Notes under the pieces: model-generated
Database searches by the model: none
What the model was told of the DNA's origin: nothing
What the model saw: the letters and a program-made list of their open reading frames with translations, nothing else
Assembly (NCBI RefSeq): GCF_947500835.1
Contig: NZ_CANMTQ010000007.1
Span: forward strand, 186,001 to 250,000
Direction of reading: 5' to 3'
From: an uncultured Halomonas sp.
GTDB taxonomy: Bacteria > Pseudomonadota > Gammaproteobacteria > Pseudomonadales > Halomonadaceae
Length of the DNA: 64,000 bases
Part shown: piece by piece, positions 24,578-34,090 of the stretch
Position numbering within the stretch: position 1 is the stretch's first letter
Layout: each line of letters begins with the position of its first letter
Position numbers and translations under genes: made by a program

Positions 24578-26324
24578 CAAAGGCTCTTTTCTCAGCGACT
24601 TTGCGCCCTGGCTGCGTCAGCTTCGGCAGCGCCAAGGGCGCTTGTGGCTGGGGGCGCTATTGATGCTGCTGACCCTGGCCGCCGCTATCGGTCTGCTGGC
24701 GCTCTCCGGCTGGTTCATTACCACTACCGCCATTGCCGGTTCGCTTTTGGCGGTGGGGGCCGCGGTTAGTGTGGATATCTACCGACCCGGCGGCGGCATC
24801 CGCTTTTTTGCGGTTACCCGAACTGCCGCACGCTACGGCGAGCGTCTTTACAATCATGACACGGTACTGCGCCTGCTTGCGGATCTCAGGGCCGGAATGT
24901 TTGCGGTGCTCACCCGACTGGATGGCCGCAGCCTTGGCCGCCTGCGGGCCGCGGAATGGCTCAATCGGCTCACGGCGGATATCGACACGCTGGACAGCCT
25001 TTATCTACGCTTGCTGGCGCCACCGCTAGCCTCATTGCTGGCGGTTTGTGGCATCGCCTTGCTGCTGTGGTTCTTCGCGCCCTCCGTTGCCGTCCCGGTA
25101 TTGGCGGCGCTATTGCTTACATGGCTATGGCTGGCGCTGGGTCAGGCGCGCTTGGGGATGGCGGCGAGCAGACGCCGAGTGGCGGCCCTGGATCGGCTGC
25201 GCTCATTGACTATCGAGCAGCTGCAGGGGCTGGCAGAGCTGCGTTGTTATCGCACCCTGGGCATGCATCGCCAGACCCTGTCCGATCAGGAGCAGGATCT
25301 CTATCGCGATCAGCGTCGCCTGGGGCGACTGCAGGCATTGGGTAATGCGGTAGTAGGGCTAGGCGTGAGTCTGACGGCGGTGCTGGCGCTCTGGCTGGGG
25401 GCTGGCTTGTATACCGCGAACACACTGAGCGGGCCGCTATTGGTATTGATGCCTCTCGCGGTGCTGGCAGCCAACGAGGCGCTGGCCTTGTTGCCGCCGG
25501 CCTTCACCCAGCTGGGCGCAACCCGGGCAGCGGCCCAGCGTCTGAATAGGCTGGTAGCGTCGCGCAGCGAAATTCAAGAGGTCGAACAACCCGTTGCGCT
25601 TGCCGAGCGCCCCCCCAAGGTTGTATTCGAGAACGTATCGCTTCGCTATTCCAGCGCCAGTCCTTTCGACGGTGATCATGAGATCTCATCCACACAAAGC
25701 CTTTTGGCGTTGGCACTGGATGACGTATCGTTTTCCATTGAGCCTGGAGAGCGCGTGGCGTTGGTGGGTGCCTCGGGCTCGGGTAAATCGAGTGTTGCAC
25801 AGCTGTTGGTACGCCTGATCGATCCAAGTAGCGGGCAGGTATATCTAAACGATCGGAACGTGCTTGAGCTATCGATTTCGAGTCTACGTCAGCGTGTGGG
25901 CTATCTTACCCAGCGCACGGAGCTGTTTCATGCCAGCCTGGCGACAAACCTTTGCATCGGGAACTCTCAGGCAGATGAGGACATGCTCTGGCAGGTGCTC
26001 GATTTAGTCGATTTACAGGACTGGGCCAAGGAGCTGCCCTTGGGGCTGGACACCTGGGTAGGCGAGTCAGGGCGTCAATTGTCTGGCGGTCAGGCGCGCC
26101 GGGTCGCGCTTGCACGAGTGCTGTTGACCCAGGCGGACATGATGATACTCGATGAGCCTTTCACGGGCCTGGACGAAGCCACGGTACAGCGTATTGCTGA
26201 ACGCCTCGATACCTGGCTCGAGGATCGTACGGTGCTCTATCTGAATCACGACAATCGCTGTCTGCCCGGGGTGTCGCGAACCTTGTCGTTGCGTTCGGGT
26301 CGTATCGTTTCGGGGGCAGAGTAG
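24564..26324 (+). CDS. cydC: Thiol reductant ABC exporter subunit CydC
   Basis: 586 residues. Membrane domain about 20-320, including the CydC-typical RPGGGIRFFAVTRTAARYGERLYNH region and LRAGMFAVLTRLDGRSL. ATPase domain with Walker A GASGSGKSS (about 400-408), signature LSGGQARRVALAR and Walker B MMILDEPFTGLDE. It pairs with CydD as the second half of the heterodimeric exporter. The ATG lies inside the last codons of cydD, showing coupling. It is the last gene of the cio-cyd operon. No terminator is seen in the 60 bases before the deaminase gene. Confidence 0.93.
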   Translation: MKPDNKGSFLSDFAPWLRQLRQRQGRLWLGALLMLLTLAAAIGLLALSGWFITTTAIAGSLLAVGAAVSVDIYRPGGGIRFFAVTRTAARYGERLYNHDTVLRLLADLRAGMFAVLTRLDGRSLGRLRAAEWLNRLTADIDTLDSLYLRLLAPPLASLLAVCGIALLLWFFAPSVAVPVLAALLLTWLWLALGQARLGMAASRRRVAALDRLRSLTIEQLQGLAELRCYRTLGMHRQTLSDQEQDLYRDQRRLGRLQALGNAVVGLGVSLTAVLALWLGAGLYTANTLSGPLLVLMPLAVLAANEALALLPPAFTQLGATRAAAQRLNRLVASRSEIQEVEQPVALAERPPKVVFENVSLRYSSASPFDGDHEISSTQSLLALALDDVSFSIEPGERVALVGASGSGKSSVAQLLVRLIDPSSGQVYLNDRNVLELSISSLRQRVGYLTQRTELFHASLATNLCIGNSQADEDMLWQVLDLVDLQDWAKELPLGLDTWVGESGRQLSGGQARRVALARVLLTQADMMILDEPFTGLDEATVQRIAERLDTWLEDRTVLYLNHDNRCLPGVSRTLSLRSGRIVSGAE

Positions 26325-26384
26325 AGTACTGTTTCAGTAACGAAATGATGTTGCAAGAAGAAAACGATGGCTACAGGGGGCGAA

Positions 26385-27380
26385 ATGAAAGAGTGGCTCA
26401 AAGCCTTGCCCAAGGCAGAATTGCATCTCCACATCGAGGGCACCTTGGAGCCGGAGCTGATGTTTGCCCTGGCAGAGCGCAACGCTATCGACCTGCCCTA
26501 TGCCTCCGTGGAAGAGGTACGCGCCGCCTACGATTTCAGCGATCTGCAGTCCTTTCTCGATCTTTACTACCAGGGCATGTCGGTGTTGCGCAGCATCGAT
26601 GATTTCTTTGATCTGGCCATGGACTACTTTCGCCGCGCTCACGACGAAGGCGTCGTGCATGTAGAGCTTTCCTTTGATCCGCAGGCGCACTTGGCGCGGG
26701 GGATCGGGCTGGACGTGCAGTTCGAGGGTTTGACCCGGGCCATGCGTCAGGCCAGACGGGAGTGGGGGCTTTCTTCGGCACTGATCATGAGTTTTCTGCG
26801 GGATCGGCCGGCGGCAGAGGCGATGCAGCTACTCGAACGCGCAAGCCCGTATCTGGAATTGCTCGATGCGGTAGGGCTGGACAGCGCCGAGCAGGGCAAT
26901 CCGCCGAGCAAGTTCGCCGAAGTCTTCGCCCGGGCCAAGCTGCTGGGATTGCCACGAGTGGCCCATGCGGGCGAGGAAGGGCCGCCGGCCTACATTCTGG
27001 AAGCACTGGATCTGCTCGAGGTGTGCCGTATCGATCATGGGGTGCGCTGTCTGGAGGATCCTGGGCTGGTTGCACGACTAAGGGATGAGCGCATACCGCT
27101 GACGGTATGCCCGCTGTCCAATGTGCGTCTCAAGGTAGTTGAGCACATGGAGGATCATCCCTTGCCGCGTCTGCTCGATGCAGGCCTTCTACTGACGCTC
27201 AACTCCGATGACCCGGCTTATTTCGGTGGCGGCGTGCTGGACAACTACCTGGCCTGCCATGAAGCCTTTGGCTGGTCGAAGGATACCTTCGTCGGTCTGG
27301 CGGATAACGCCCTACAGGTAGCCTTCATGGAGAACGACCGCCGCCAGGCGTTGCGGGAGCGCCTGGCGGCCTTTTTATAG
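26385..27380 (+). CDS. Adenine deaminase (adenosine-deaminase-like family)
   Basis: 331 residues from MKEWLKAL (26385), chosen because an AGGGGG site lies four bases before it; an ATG six codons earlier is less well placed. Metal and catalytic motifs of the ADA superfamily: LHLHIEG (HxH), HAGEEGPPAYI (catalytic Glu), HGVRC, and NSDDPAYFG (Asp pair). The wording AELHLHIEGTLEPELMF, NPPSKFAEVFARA and HAGEEGPP is that of the adenine-specific bacterial and fungal group (PA0148/Aah1 type), not true adenosine deaminases. It converts adenine to hypoxanthine, feeding the xanthine dehydrogenase nearby. Its last codons contain an intrinsic terminator (27340-27376). Confidence 0.87.
   Translation: MKEWLKALPKAELHLHIEGTLEPELMFALAERNAIDLPYASVEEVRAAYDFSDLQSFLDLYYQGMSVLRSIDDFFDLAMDYFRRAHDEGVVHVELSFDPQAHLARGIGLDVQFEGLTRAMRQARREWGLSSALIMSFLRDRPAAEAMQLLERASPYLELLDAVGLDSAEQGNPPSKFAEVFARAKLLGLPRVAHAGEEGPPAYILEALDLLEVCRIDHGVRCLEDPGLVARLRDERIPLTVCPLSNVRLKVVEHMEDHPLPRLLDAGLLLTLNSDDPAYFGGGVLDNYLACHEAFGWSKDTFVGLADNALQVAFMENDRRQALRERLAAFL
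27340..27376 (+). terminator. Intrinsic terminator inside the 3' coding end of the adenine deaminase gene
   Basis: An 11-base perfect GC-rich stem, GCCGCCAGGCG (27340-27350) with CGCCTGGCGGC (27360-27370) and a 9-base loop, is followed by CTTTTT at 27371-27376. The stop codon TAG is at 27378-27380, so the whole structure is translated sequence. The usual release point would fall at or just before the stop codon. Confidence 0.8.
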
Positions 27381-27383
27381 GTC

Positions 27384-27752
27384 TCACTCGTCGTGCTGGC
27401 GAATCACGAAATGTTTGGTGGTGGTCTCGATGATTTCCCAATAGCCGCGAAAGCCATTGGGGATCAGGAAGGCGTCACCGGCATGGAAGGTCTGGACCTT
27501 GCCATCCTCGCCGATCAACTTGCAATGCCCGGAGAGGATGTAGCAGAACTCGTCGCGCTGGGTGAAGGCGTGCCATTTTCCCGGCGTGCTAGTCCAGGTG
27601 CCGGCGATCAACGCGCCGTCCGGGCTTTCGAAACGCAGGTTTGTCTCGTGCTGAGGATCACCCTCGACGACCCGATCAGGCAGATCCGCCAGTCGGCGCT
27701 CCGAGGTCTTGAGCGGGGCATCGGCAAAGTTCACGACATCATGTTGCGACAT
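27384..27752 (-). CDS. Small cupin-domain protein
   Basis: 122 residues forming a single cupin barrel. Motif 1 is around GTWTSTPGKWHAFTQRDEFCYILSGHCKLIG, and motif 2 is FHAGDAFLIPNGFRGYWEI. The GTW...PGKW...DEFCYILSG pattern is that of the Cupin_3 (DUF861) group, which includes ureidoglycine aminohydrolase-like and unknown proteins. The ATG has an AGGAG site. It lies 76 bases after guaD on the same strand and so may be the last gene of the xdh operon. It could act in purine or ureide metabolism or be a sensor. The exact function is unknown. Its 3' end meets the deaminase gene with a three-base gap. Confidence 0.75.
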   Translation of the reverse strand: MSQHDVVNFADAPLKTSERRLADLPDRVVEGDPQHETNLRFESPDGALIAGTWTSTPGKWHAFTQRDEFCYILSGHCKLIGEDGKVQTFHAGDAFLIPNGFRGYWEIIETTTKHFVIRQHDE

Positions 27753-27828
27753 AAAAAAGCTCCTGATAGGGCGTTATAGGGATGAATGACAAGGGTAGGC
27801 CATTCAGCGCAGCGATCAAACGTTCGCA

Positions 27829-29196
27829 CTACGCTGTTGCCGTACTCCTTTTGCCATCCTCCTTGTCATCTTCCTTGCCATCTTGCCTGTCACGCTGATG
27901 CTGACGCTTGCCCCCCGCCCAGGTTTCGAAAATCGTGCGATCGTCCCCCAGCATCATCAATGCAAACAGCAGTTCACCCAGAGTTTTCGTCTGGGCGGTG
28001 CGTCGCGCAAGCAGCGGCGTTGCCTGAGGATCGAGCACTAGGATATCCGCCTCTGCCCCCGCCCGCAGGCTGCCGATATGGGCATCCAGGTGCAGCGCCC
28101 GAGCGTTGCCCAGGGTCAGATGGTAAAACCCCTGCCAAGCGGTCAATGGCTGGCCGAGCAGTTGGCCGACCTGATAGGCGGCCTTGAGGGTGCCGAGACC
28201 GCACAGGTCGGTGCCGCCACCGATGTCGCTTGCCAGGGAAAACTTGAGCCCGACATTGTGACAGGCAAATCGATCGAACAGGCCGCTGCCTAGAAACAGG
28301 TTCGAGGTAGGGCAGAAGGCGGCATTGGCGCCCGCCTCCGCCAGGCGAGCACGTGCCTCCAGCGTCAGATGAATGCAGTGGGCAAAGGTGCTGCGTGGGC
28401 CGACCAGCCCGTAGCGTTCATAAACATGCAGATAGTCATGAGCCTCGGGGAAAAGGGCTGCAACCCACTCCATCTCGCCATGATTCTCGGAGAGATGGGT
28501 CTGCAGATGCAGATCCTGCGCGCTACGCAGCAGGCTTCCCGTGGCATCTAGCTGTTGTCGGGTGGAAGTGGGTGCAAAACGCGGTGTCAGGCTGTAGCCG
28601 AGCCGGCCCTTGCCATGCCAGTCGGCAATCAACGTTTCGCTGTCGCGGATGCCACCCAAGGCGGTATCCATCAACGCCTCCGGGGCGTTGCGGTCCATCA
28701 ATACCTTGCCCGCCAGCATGCGCAGCCCGCGTTGATGAGCGGCGGCGAAGAACGATTCCACCGAGACCGGATGCGAGGTGCAAAATACCTGAGCGGTGGT
28801 GGTTCCGACCCGCATAAGCTCGTCCAGGAACACGTCGGCCACTTGCTCTGCGTGTTCGCGCTCGGCGAAGCGGCATTCCTCCGGAAAGGTGTAGTCGTTC
28901 AGCCAGTCGAGCAGCTGGCGCCCGTAGGAGGCCATGATGTCGAGCTGAGCGTAGTGCACATGACTGTCGATGAAGCCTGGCATCATCAGCTTGCCGGTAT
29001 AATCCACCGTCTCGATACCGTGTGGCAGATTCGGCGCCAGCTGGGTGTAATCACCAACGGCGCGGATATGGCCGTGATCGAGCCAAATGGCGCCATCTTC
29101 CAGATGCAGCAGACTGCCGGGCGCCGGTTGATCCTGGTCGCCAGGATCCTCGAGAAAGCTGAGCAGCGGGCCGCGCAGCACATGAGTGTCAGTCAT
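27829..29196 (-). CDS. guaD: Guanine deaminase
   Basis: 455 residues of the amidohydrolase family. Metal site MPGFIDSHVHYAQLDIMASYGRQLLDWL (HxH, about 73-100), then the guanine deaminase segment FPEECRFAEREHAEQVADVFL, QTHLSENHGEMEWV (metal His), ERYGLVGPRSTFAHCIHLT (metal His), and SDIGGGTDLCGLGT (catalytic Asp). It converts guanine to xanthine, the substrate of XdhAB. Its ATG overlaps the xdhC stop by one base (TGATG). The tail after about residue 430 is a lysine/aspartate-rich run without family similarity. Confidence 0.92.
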   Translation of the reverse strand: MTDTHVLRGPLLSFLEDPGDQDQPAPGSLLHLEDGAIWLDHGHIRAVGDYTQLAPNLPHGIETVDYTGKLMMPGFIDSHVHYAQLDIMASYGRQLLDWLNDYTFPEECRFAEREHAEQVADVFLDELMRVGTTTAQVFCTSHPVSVESFFAAAHQRGLRMLAGKVLMDRNAPEALMDTALGGIRDSETLIADWHGKGRLGYSLTPRFAPTSTRQQLDATGSLLRSAQDLHLQTHLSENHGEMEWVAALFPEAHDYLHVYERYGLVGPRSTFAHCIHLTLEARARLAEAGANAAFCPTSNLFLGSGLFDRFACHNVGLKFSLASDIGGGTDLCGLGTLKAAYQVGQLLGQPLTAWQGFYHLTLGNARALHLDAHIGSLRAGAEADILVLDPQATPLLARRTAQTKTLGELLFALMMLGDDRTIFETWAGGKRQHQRDRQDGKEDDKEDGKRSTATA

Positions 29197-30101
29197 CAGT
29201 CTTCTCCTGCCGGGGCATCTATTTGGTTATCCTGGGTAAATACCCGGCGCAGCGTTTGCGGCTCGATCCCGCGGTGATCGGGCCGTTCCATATCGGGTTT
29301 GAAGGTCAGTAGTTCGGTGCATACCGCCAGTGCGATTTCATAGGGCCGCTTGCCCTTGGCCTGGGGAATACCGATGGGACAGCGTACAAGGTCCAGCGCG
29401 TCTTGTTCATGACCTGCGTCACGCAGACGGCGTTTGAAGCTGGCCCATTTGCTCTGCGAGCCGATCAGGCCGATGGAAGCGCAGTCGCCGTGTCTGAGAA
29501 GGGCGTCGATCAGGTCGCGATCCTCAGCGTGATCATGGGTCATGACCAGGGCATGAGCCTTTGTCGGCAGGGCTGCCATGGCTGTCTCTGAATCTCTGCT
29601 GACATGACATGACAGTCGCAGTTGTTCGTGCGCCCAGGCCGGGAAGGCGTCTTCACGACTGTCGTACCAGAGCACGCGCCAGGGCAATGGGGCTATCAGC
29701 CTCACCAATGCCTGGCCTACATGGCCGGCGCCAAACAGGGCGGCGGTCATTTCCGCCCCTGCAAATACCTCGATCAGTACGTGCACGTAGCCGCCGCAGC
29801 ACTGACCGGAACGTGCACCCAGGGCAAAGGCCTCCAGGCGCGGACTGCTCTCATCATGACGCAACGCCTGGCGCGCAGCGTCGATCACCTGATACTCAAA
29901 CGTGCCCCCACCTAGGGTGTCGTAGACGCCCTCCTGGGTGATCACCATCTTGGCGCCGGGCTCGCGAGGCGTGGAGCCTGCACTACCCACCAAGCTGGCC
30001 AGAGCATGAGGTAGGGCCGTTGCTTGAAGCCGATGCAGCGCCTCGTGCCAGGATGCTTCCGTCGAAAGTTCGCGCGGAAGCGATTCGCTAGCCGGGCTCA
30101 T
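29196..30101 (-). CDS. xdhC: Xanthine dehydrogenase accessory protein XdhC
   Basis: 301 residues from MSPASESL (30101), with a GGAGA site, overlapping xdhB by 14 bases. XdhC family: the N-terminal segment ALASLVGSAGSTPREPGAKMVIT, then GGTFEYQVIDAAR and GARSGQCCGGYVHVLIEVF. A Rossmann-like domain follows (TAALFGAGHVGQALVRLIAPL, about 125-145), and RCPIGIPQAKGKRPYEIALAV is near the C-terminus. It binds molybdenum cofactor, promotes its sulfuration and inserts it into XdhB. Gene order xdhA-xdhB-xdhC-guaD is the common one in purine-degrading proteobacteria. Confidence 0.9.
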   Translation of the reverse strand: MSPASESLPRELSTEASWHEALHRLQATALPHALASLVGSAGSTPREPGAKMVITQEGVYDTLGGGTFEYQVIDAARQALRHDESSPRLEAFALGARSGQCCGGYVHVLIEVFAGAEMTAALFGAGHVGQALVRLIAPLPWRVLWYDSREDAFPAWAHEQLRLSCHVSRDSETAMAALPTKAHALVMTHDHAEDRDLIDALLRHGDCASIGLIGSQSKWASFKRRLRDAGHEQDALDLVRCPIGIPQAKGKRPYEIALAVCTELLTFKPDMERPDHRGIEPQTLRRVFTQDNQIDAPAGED

Positions 30102-32553
30102 CGCTTGTCTCCGCTGCAGGCTTTTCGGATGGGTGGGCATTGCGCAGCGATTGTGCCGCCATCAGCACACGCTCTGGGGTGGCAGGCGTGTCCAGGCGTG
30201 GGCAATAGCGATAATCCACCAGGCTGGCCAGGGCGTCCCGCAGCGCCGACCATACCGAGATACCCAGCATGAAAGGTGGTTCACCCACTGCCTTGGAGCG
30301 ATAGATGCTGGCTTGCGAATTGGGATGGCCCTCAAGCAGTTCGACGTTGAATACCGGCGGCAGATCGCCGAAGGCGGGGATCTTGTAGGTCGAGGGGCCA
30401 TCGCTGACGAGTCGGCCCTTGTCGTTCCACTTGAGTTCCTCGCTGGTCAGCCAGCCCATGCCCTGAATGAAGCCGCCCTCGATCTGGCCCATGTCGATGG
30501 CCGGATTCAGGGAGTCACCGACGTCGTGCAGGATGTCCATCCGGGTGACCCGGTATTCCCCTGAGAGGGTATCCACTTCGACCTCCGACACCGCCGCGCC
30601 GTGGGCAAAATAGTAGAAGGGGCGACCCGAGCCGGTGGCACGGTCGTAGTGAATCAATGGCGTGGCGTAGAAGCCCTTGGCGGAGAGCGAAATACGACCC
30701 AGATAGGCGGCCTGGACCAGTTCCCCCCAGGCAATACGCCGCTCGCTTTCACCGTGGCCGGCGATCAGCTCGCCGCTTTCCAGACGCATGTCTTCCCGGT
30801 CGAGTTCATAGTGGTTCGCGGCGAAGTCGAATAGCCGCTCGCGCACCTGGCTGGCGGCATCCCGGGCGGCCATGCCATTGAGATCCGCGCCACTCGAGGC
30901 AGCGGTAGGCGAGGTGTTGGGCACCTTGTCCGTTCGGGTGGCGCTGATGCGTACCTGCTCGAGATCGAGCCCCAGCTCCCGGGCAGCCACCTGGCAGATC
31001 TTGGTGTGCAAGCCCTGGCCCATTTCGGTGCCGCCGTGATTGATCATCACGCTGCCATCGGTATAGACGTGCAGCAGGGCGCCGGCTTGATTGAGGTGCT
31101 TGGCGGTGAAGGAGATGCCGAATTTTACCGGCGTCAGGGAAAGCCCTTTCTTGATGATCGGGCTTGTGGCGTTGTAGGCCCTGATGGCCTCGCGGCGTTG
31201 CCAGTAGTCGCTGCTGGCCTCCAGGCGTCCGACGATTTCTGCGATCAGCCCGTGCTGATCCACGCTCTGGCCATAATGAGTGACATCCCGGCCCGAACGA
31301 TAGAGATTGCGCTTTCTCACCGTCAGCGGGTCTTCCCCGACCCGGCGGGCGATGTCGTCCATGGCCGCTTCGATGATCATCATGCCCTGGGGGCCGCCGA
31401 AGCCGCGAAAGGCGGTGTTCGAGGCGGTATGAGTGCGAGCCCGAATGCCGGTTACCCGGGCATCGCCCAGTGAGTAGGCGTTGTCCGCGTGGAACATGGC
31501 GCGGTCGACGATGGCTTCGGACAGATCCGGTGAGTAGCCGCAGTCACCGATGACGGTGATATCGCCGCCCTGGATTACGCCCTGATCGTCGAATCCCAGG
31601 CGATAGCGATTATGGAAAGGGTGACGTTTGCCGGTGGCACGCGTGTCCTCCGCCCGGGGCAAGCGCAATCGCGCGGCGCGACCGGTACGCCGGGCGATCA
31701 GGGCCGCGATGCAGGCCCAGGGGGAGGCCTGGGTCTCCTTGCCGCCAAAGCCGCCCCCCATGCGGCGAGTCTCCACGACTACCGCATGAAAGGGCACGTC
31801 AAGCACCTCGGCGACCAGCTTCTGGGTCTCACTGGGATGCTGATTGGAGGTGTAGACCACCACACCCTCGTCCTCGCTGGGGGTGACCAGGCAAGCCTGG
31901 CCTTCGAGATAGAAGTGCTCCTGACCGCCGACGAATTGCTCGCCTTCGAGCATGTGGGGTGCGTTGTCCAGCGCCTGCTGCCAGTCGCCGCGCTGCTGTA
32001 CATGAGTCGGGCGCACGAGGTCGTTGGCCTCGGCGGCGACCACGGCGTCTAGGCTCGCCGGTTGCTCGTCGATTTCGATCACCGCTTCTTTCACCGCCAG
32101 GCGCGCGGCCTTGTAGCTGGTGGCGGCGACGGCGAACAGGGTCTGGCCGACGTAGCTGATCTCATCATCCACGAACAGCGGATCGCCGGGAAATACCGGG
32201 CCTACGTCCGTATGACCGGGCACATCCATGACGGTAATTACATCCACCACTCCCGGGGCGCGCTTGACCTTTTCCAGATCGAGACGGGTCAGGCGCCCAT
32301 GGGCCACCGGCGAGAGACCCACCGCGATATGCAGGGCATCCGCAGGGGCCGGTATGTCGTCGATATAGGCAGCGCGGCCGGTCACGTGCTTGATGGCGCT
32401 TTCATGGGCGTAGGCATGAGCGTGGGCACGACGACGGGTATCCTGAGATGCGCTATTCGTTTCTCGCGCCAAGGGGCCGTCGCCCTTGTTGGCATTCTTC
32501 TGTTCGCGGCGCGCCTTGGCGGAGTCCAAAGAAACATCAGTGAGCGTACGCAT
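30088..32553 (-). CDS. xdhB: Xanthine dehydrogenase, molybdopterin-binding subunit
   Basis: 821 residues from MRTLTDVS (32553), overlapping xdhA by 17 bases. Molybdenum hydroxylase large subunit: GRAAYIDDIPAPADALHIAVGLS at the start of the domain (about 55-78), GGQEHFYLEGQ, RMGGGFGGKETQ (cofactor loop, about 255-266), NTAFRGFGGPQGM (about 355-367), GTEMGQGLHTKICQVAA, and the catalytic Glu region KAVGEPPFMLGISVWSALRDAL near the end. It oxidises hypoxanthine to xanthine and xanthine to urate, passing electrons to XdhA. Length fits the two-subunit bacterial form. Confidence 0.94.
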   Translation of the reverse strand: MRTLTDVSLDSAKARREQKNANKGDGPLARETNSASQDTRRRAHAHAYAHESAIKHVTGRAAYIDDIPAPADALHIAVGLSPVAHGRLTRLDLEKVKRAPGVVDVITVMDVPGHTDVGPVFPGDPLFVDDEISYVGQTLFAVAATSYKAARLAVKEAVIEIDEQPASLDAVVAAEANDLVRPTHVQQRGDWQQALDNAPHMLEGEQFVGGQEHFYLEGQACLVTPSEDEGVVVYTSNQHPSETQKLVAEVLDVPFHAVVVETRRMGGGFGGKETQASPWACIAALIARRTGRAARLRLPRAEDTRATGKRHPFHNRYRLGFDDQGVIQGGDITVIGDCGYSPDLSEAIVDRAMFHADNAYSLGDARVTGIRARTHTASNTAFRGFGGPQGMMIIEAAMDDIARRVGEDPLTVRKRNLYRSGRDVTHYGQSVDQHGLIAEIVGRLEASSDYWQRREAIRAYNATSPIIKKGLSLTPVKFGISFTAKHLNQAGALLHVYTDGSVMINHGGTEMGQGLHTKICQVAARELGLDLEQVRISATRTDKVPNTSPTAASSGADLNGMAARDAASQVRERLFDFAANHYELDREDMRLESGELIAGHGESERRIAWGELVQAAYLGRISLSAKGFYATPLIHYDRATGSGRPFYYFAHGAAVSEVEVDTLSGEYRVTRMDILHDVGDSLNPAIDMGQIEGGFIQGMGWLTSEELKWNDKGRLVSDGPSTYKIPAFGDLPPVFNVELLEGHPNSQASIYRSKAVGEPPFMLGISVWSALRDALASLVDYRYCPRLDTPATPERVLMAAQSLRNAHPSEKPAAETSDEPG

Positions 32554-34024
32554 CGAGACACATCTCCGCGCTGGTGTTGAAGTCGGCATCCAGAAGCAGT
32601 CGCAGGCGCTCGAGCAGATTACTTGCAGCTACCAGGCGATATTCACTGGAGCCGCGAACGTCACTGAGCGGTTGGAACTCATTCTGCAAGGCGGCCTTGG
32701 CTACCGTGAAAGCGTTCTCGGTGGGCGGTTGGCCTTCCAGAGCGGCCTCGGCACTAGGGGCGCGTCTGGGGATGGCGGCCATGCCGCCGAAAGCGAGATG
32801 GACATCGCGCATCACGCCGTCATCCATGCGCCAGGCGAAGGCGCCGAGCACCACGGAGATATCGTCTTCCCGGCGCTTGGAGAGCTTCCACACCTTGAGA
32901 TGTCGATCGGTCACGGGGCGCGGCAGGAAGATCGCGCGAATGAATTCGCCTTCGTCTGCGTTCAGGGCAGTCTTGCGATAGTCGAGGAAGAAGTCGGCAA
33001 CAGGCATTTCCCGGGAGCCATTCGGGCCGTCCAGCATCAATCTGGCATCGAGGGCCAGCAGCACCGGCGGACAGTCGCCGATGGGGGAGGCGTTGGCGAT
33101 GTTGCCCCCCAGGGTGGCGCGATTGCGAATCTGGCTGGAAGCAAAGCGGTGCATGAGATGCGCAAAGGCCGGGAAATGCTCCGCAAGTAGCGATTCGAGC
33201 CGGCTATAGGTAACCGACGCACCGATCCACCAGCCTTCGGATGTTTCGTCGACGACGTTGAGTTCGGCGACCTGGTGGAGATCGATGAGGTCATTCAGGG
33301 GCTTGAGCTGCTGGGTGACTTCCAGCCATAGGTCCGTGGCACCTGCCACAAGGCGCGCCCCTGGGCGCTGACGACGCAGCTCTCGAAGGCTGGCGATATC
33401 CCTGGGGGAATCGTAACGACTAAGCGACTCGTCTACCCGTGGGCTGGTGCCTTTTTTCGTCGCGTCGAAATAGAGGGCGTTGACGTTACTCGCCAAGTCC
33501 GGGTCATCGGCCCAGGGCGGATGCGTGTCCGGATAGTCCTGCATGGTCAGCGCCGCGTCGCGGATCGGCCGGTAGCCGGTACAGCGGCACAGATTGCCCC
33601 CCAGGGCGGCTTCCAGGCGCTGCTGGGTCAGGGGAGCAGGTTGTCGTTGCTGTGAATGATGCAGGGTAAACAGCGACATGACGATGCCCGGCGTACAGAA
33701 GCCGCACTGGCTTGCGTGGCAGTCGACCATGGCGGCTTGGGCCGGGTGTAGCGCATCGCCTCGGGCCAGACCCTCGACGGTCACCAGGTGGCAGCCATTG
33801 ATCTGATGCGCCGGCATGATACAGGCGTTGGCGTTGTGGTAGTTCAAGTTGCCTTGATCATCGGGCTCGCCGATGCTTACGGTGCAGGCGCCACAGTCAC
33901 CGGAGGCGCAGCCTTCCTTGGTGCCGGTTTGACCGAGCCGGATGCGTAACAATTCCAATACACTTGTATCCGAGGGAACATCGGTGCATTGCTGGCGCCG
34001 ACCATTCAAATAGAAATCGATCAT
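32537..34024 (-). CDS. xdhA: Xanthine dehydrogenase small subunit (2Fe-2S and FAD)
   Basis: 495 residues. N-terminal ferredoxin-like [2Fe-2S] domain with CASGDCGACTV (about 39-49), a second [2Fe-2S] domain with CHASQCGFCTPG and GNLCRCTGYRPIRDA (about 107-160), then an FAD domain (from about 200: ARLVAGATDLWLEVTQ, RNRATLGGNIANASPIGD). It shuttles electrons from the molybdenum centre to NAD+. The ATG at 34024 follows AGGAG. Divergent from the TetR regulator, with a palindromic operator in the 139-base gap. Confidence 0.94.
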   Translation of the reverse strand: MIDFYLNGRRQQCTDVPSDTSVLELLRIRLGQTGTKEGCASGDCGACTVSIGEPDDQGNLNYHNANACIMPAHQINGCHLVTVEGLARGDALHPAQAAMVDCHASQCGFCTPGIVMSLFTLHHSQQRQPAPLTQQRLEAALGGNLCRCTGYRPIRDAALTMQDYPDTHPPWADDPDLASNVNALYFDATKKGTSPRVDESLSRYDSPRDIASLRELRRQRPGARLVAGATDLWLEVTQQLKPLNDLIDLHQVAELNVVDETSEGWWIGASVTYSRLESLLAEHFPAFAHLMHRFASSQIRNRATLGGNIANASPIGDCPPVLLALDARLMLDGPNGSREMPVADFFLDYRKTALNADEGEFIRAIFLPRPVTDRHLKVWKLSKRREDDISVVLGAFAWRMDDGVMRDVHLAFGGMAAIPRRAPSAEAALEGQPPTENAFTVAKAALQNEFQPLSDVRGSSEYRLVAASNLLERLRLLLDADFNTSAEMCLDAYAH

Positions 34025-34090
34025 CAGGAGAACGCTCGTTGTTTTTTTGCAGATGGAGTCGCTGTCATCGATTCCATGAGTAAGTTAACC

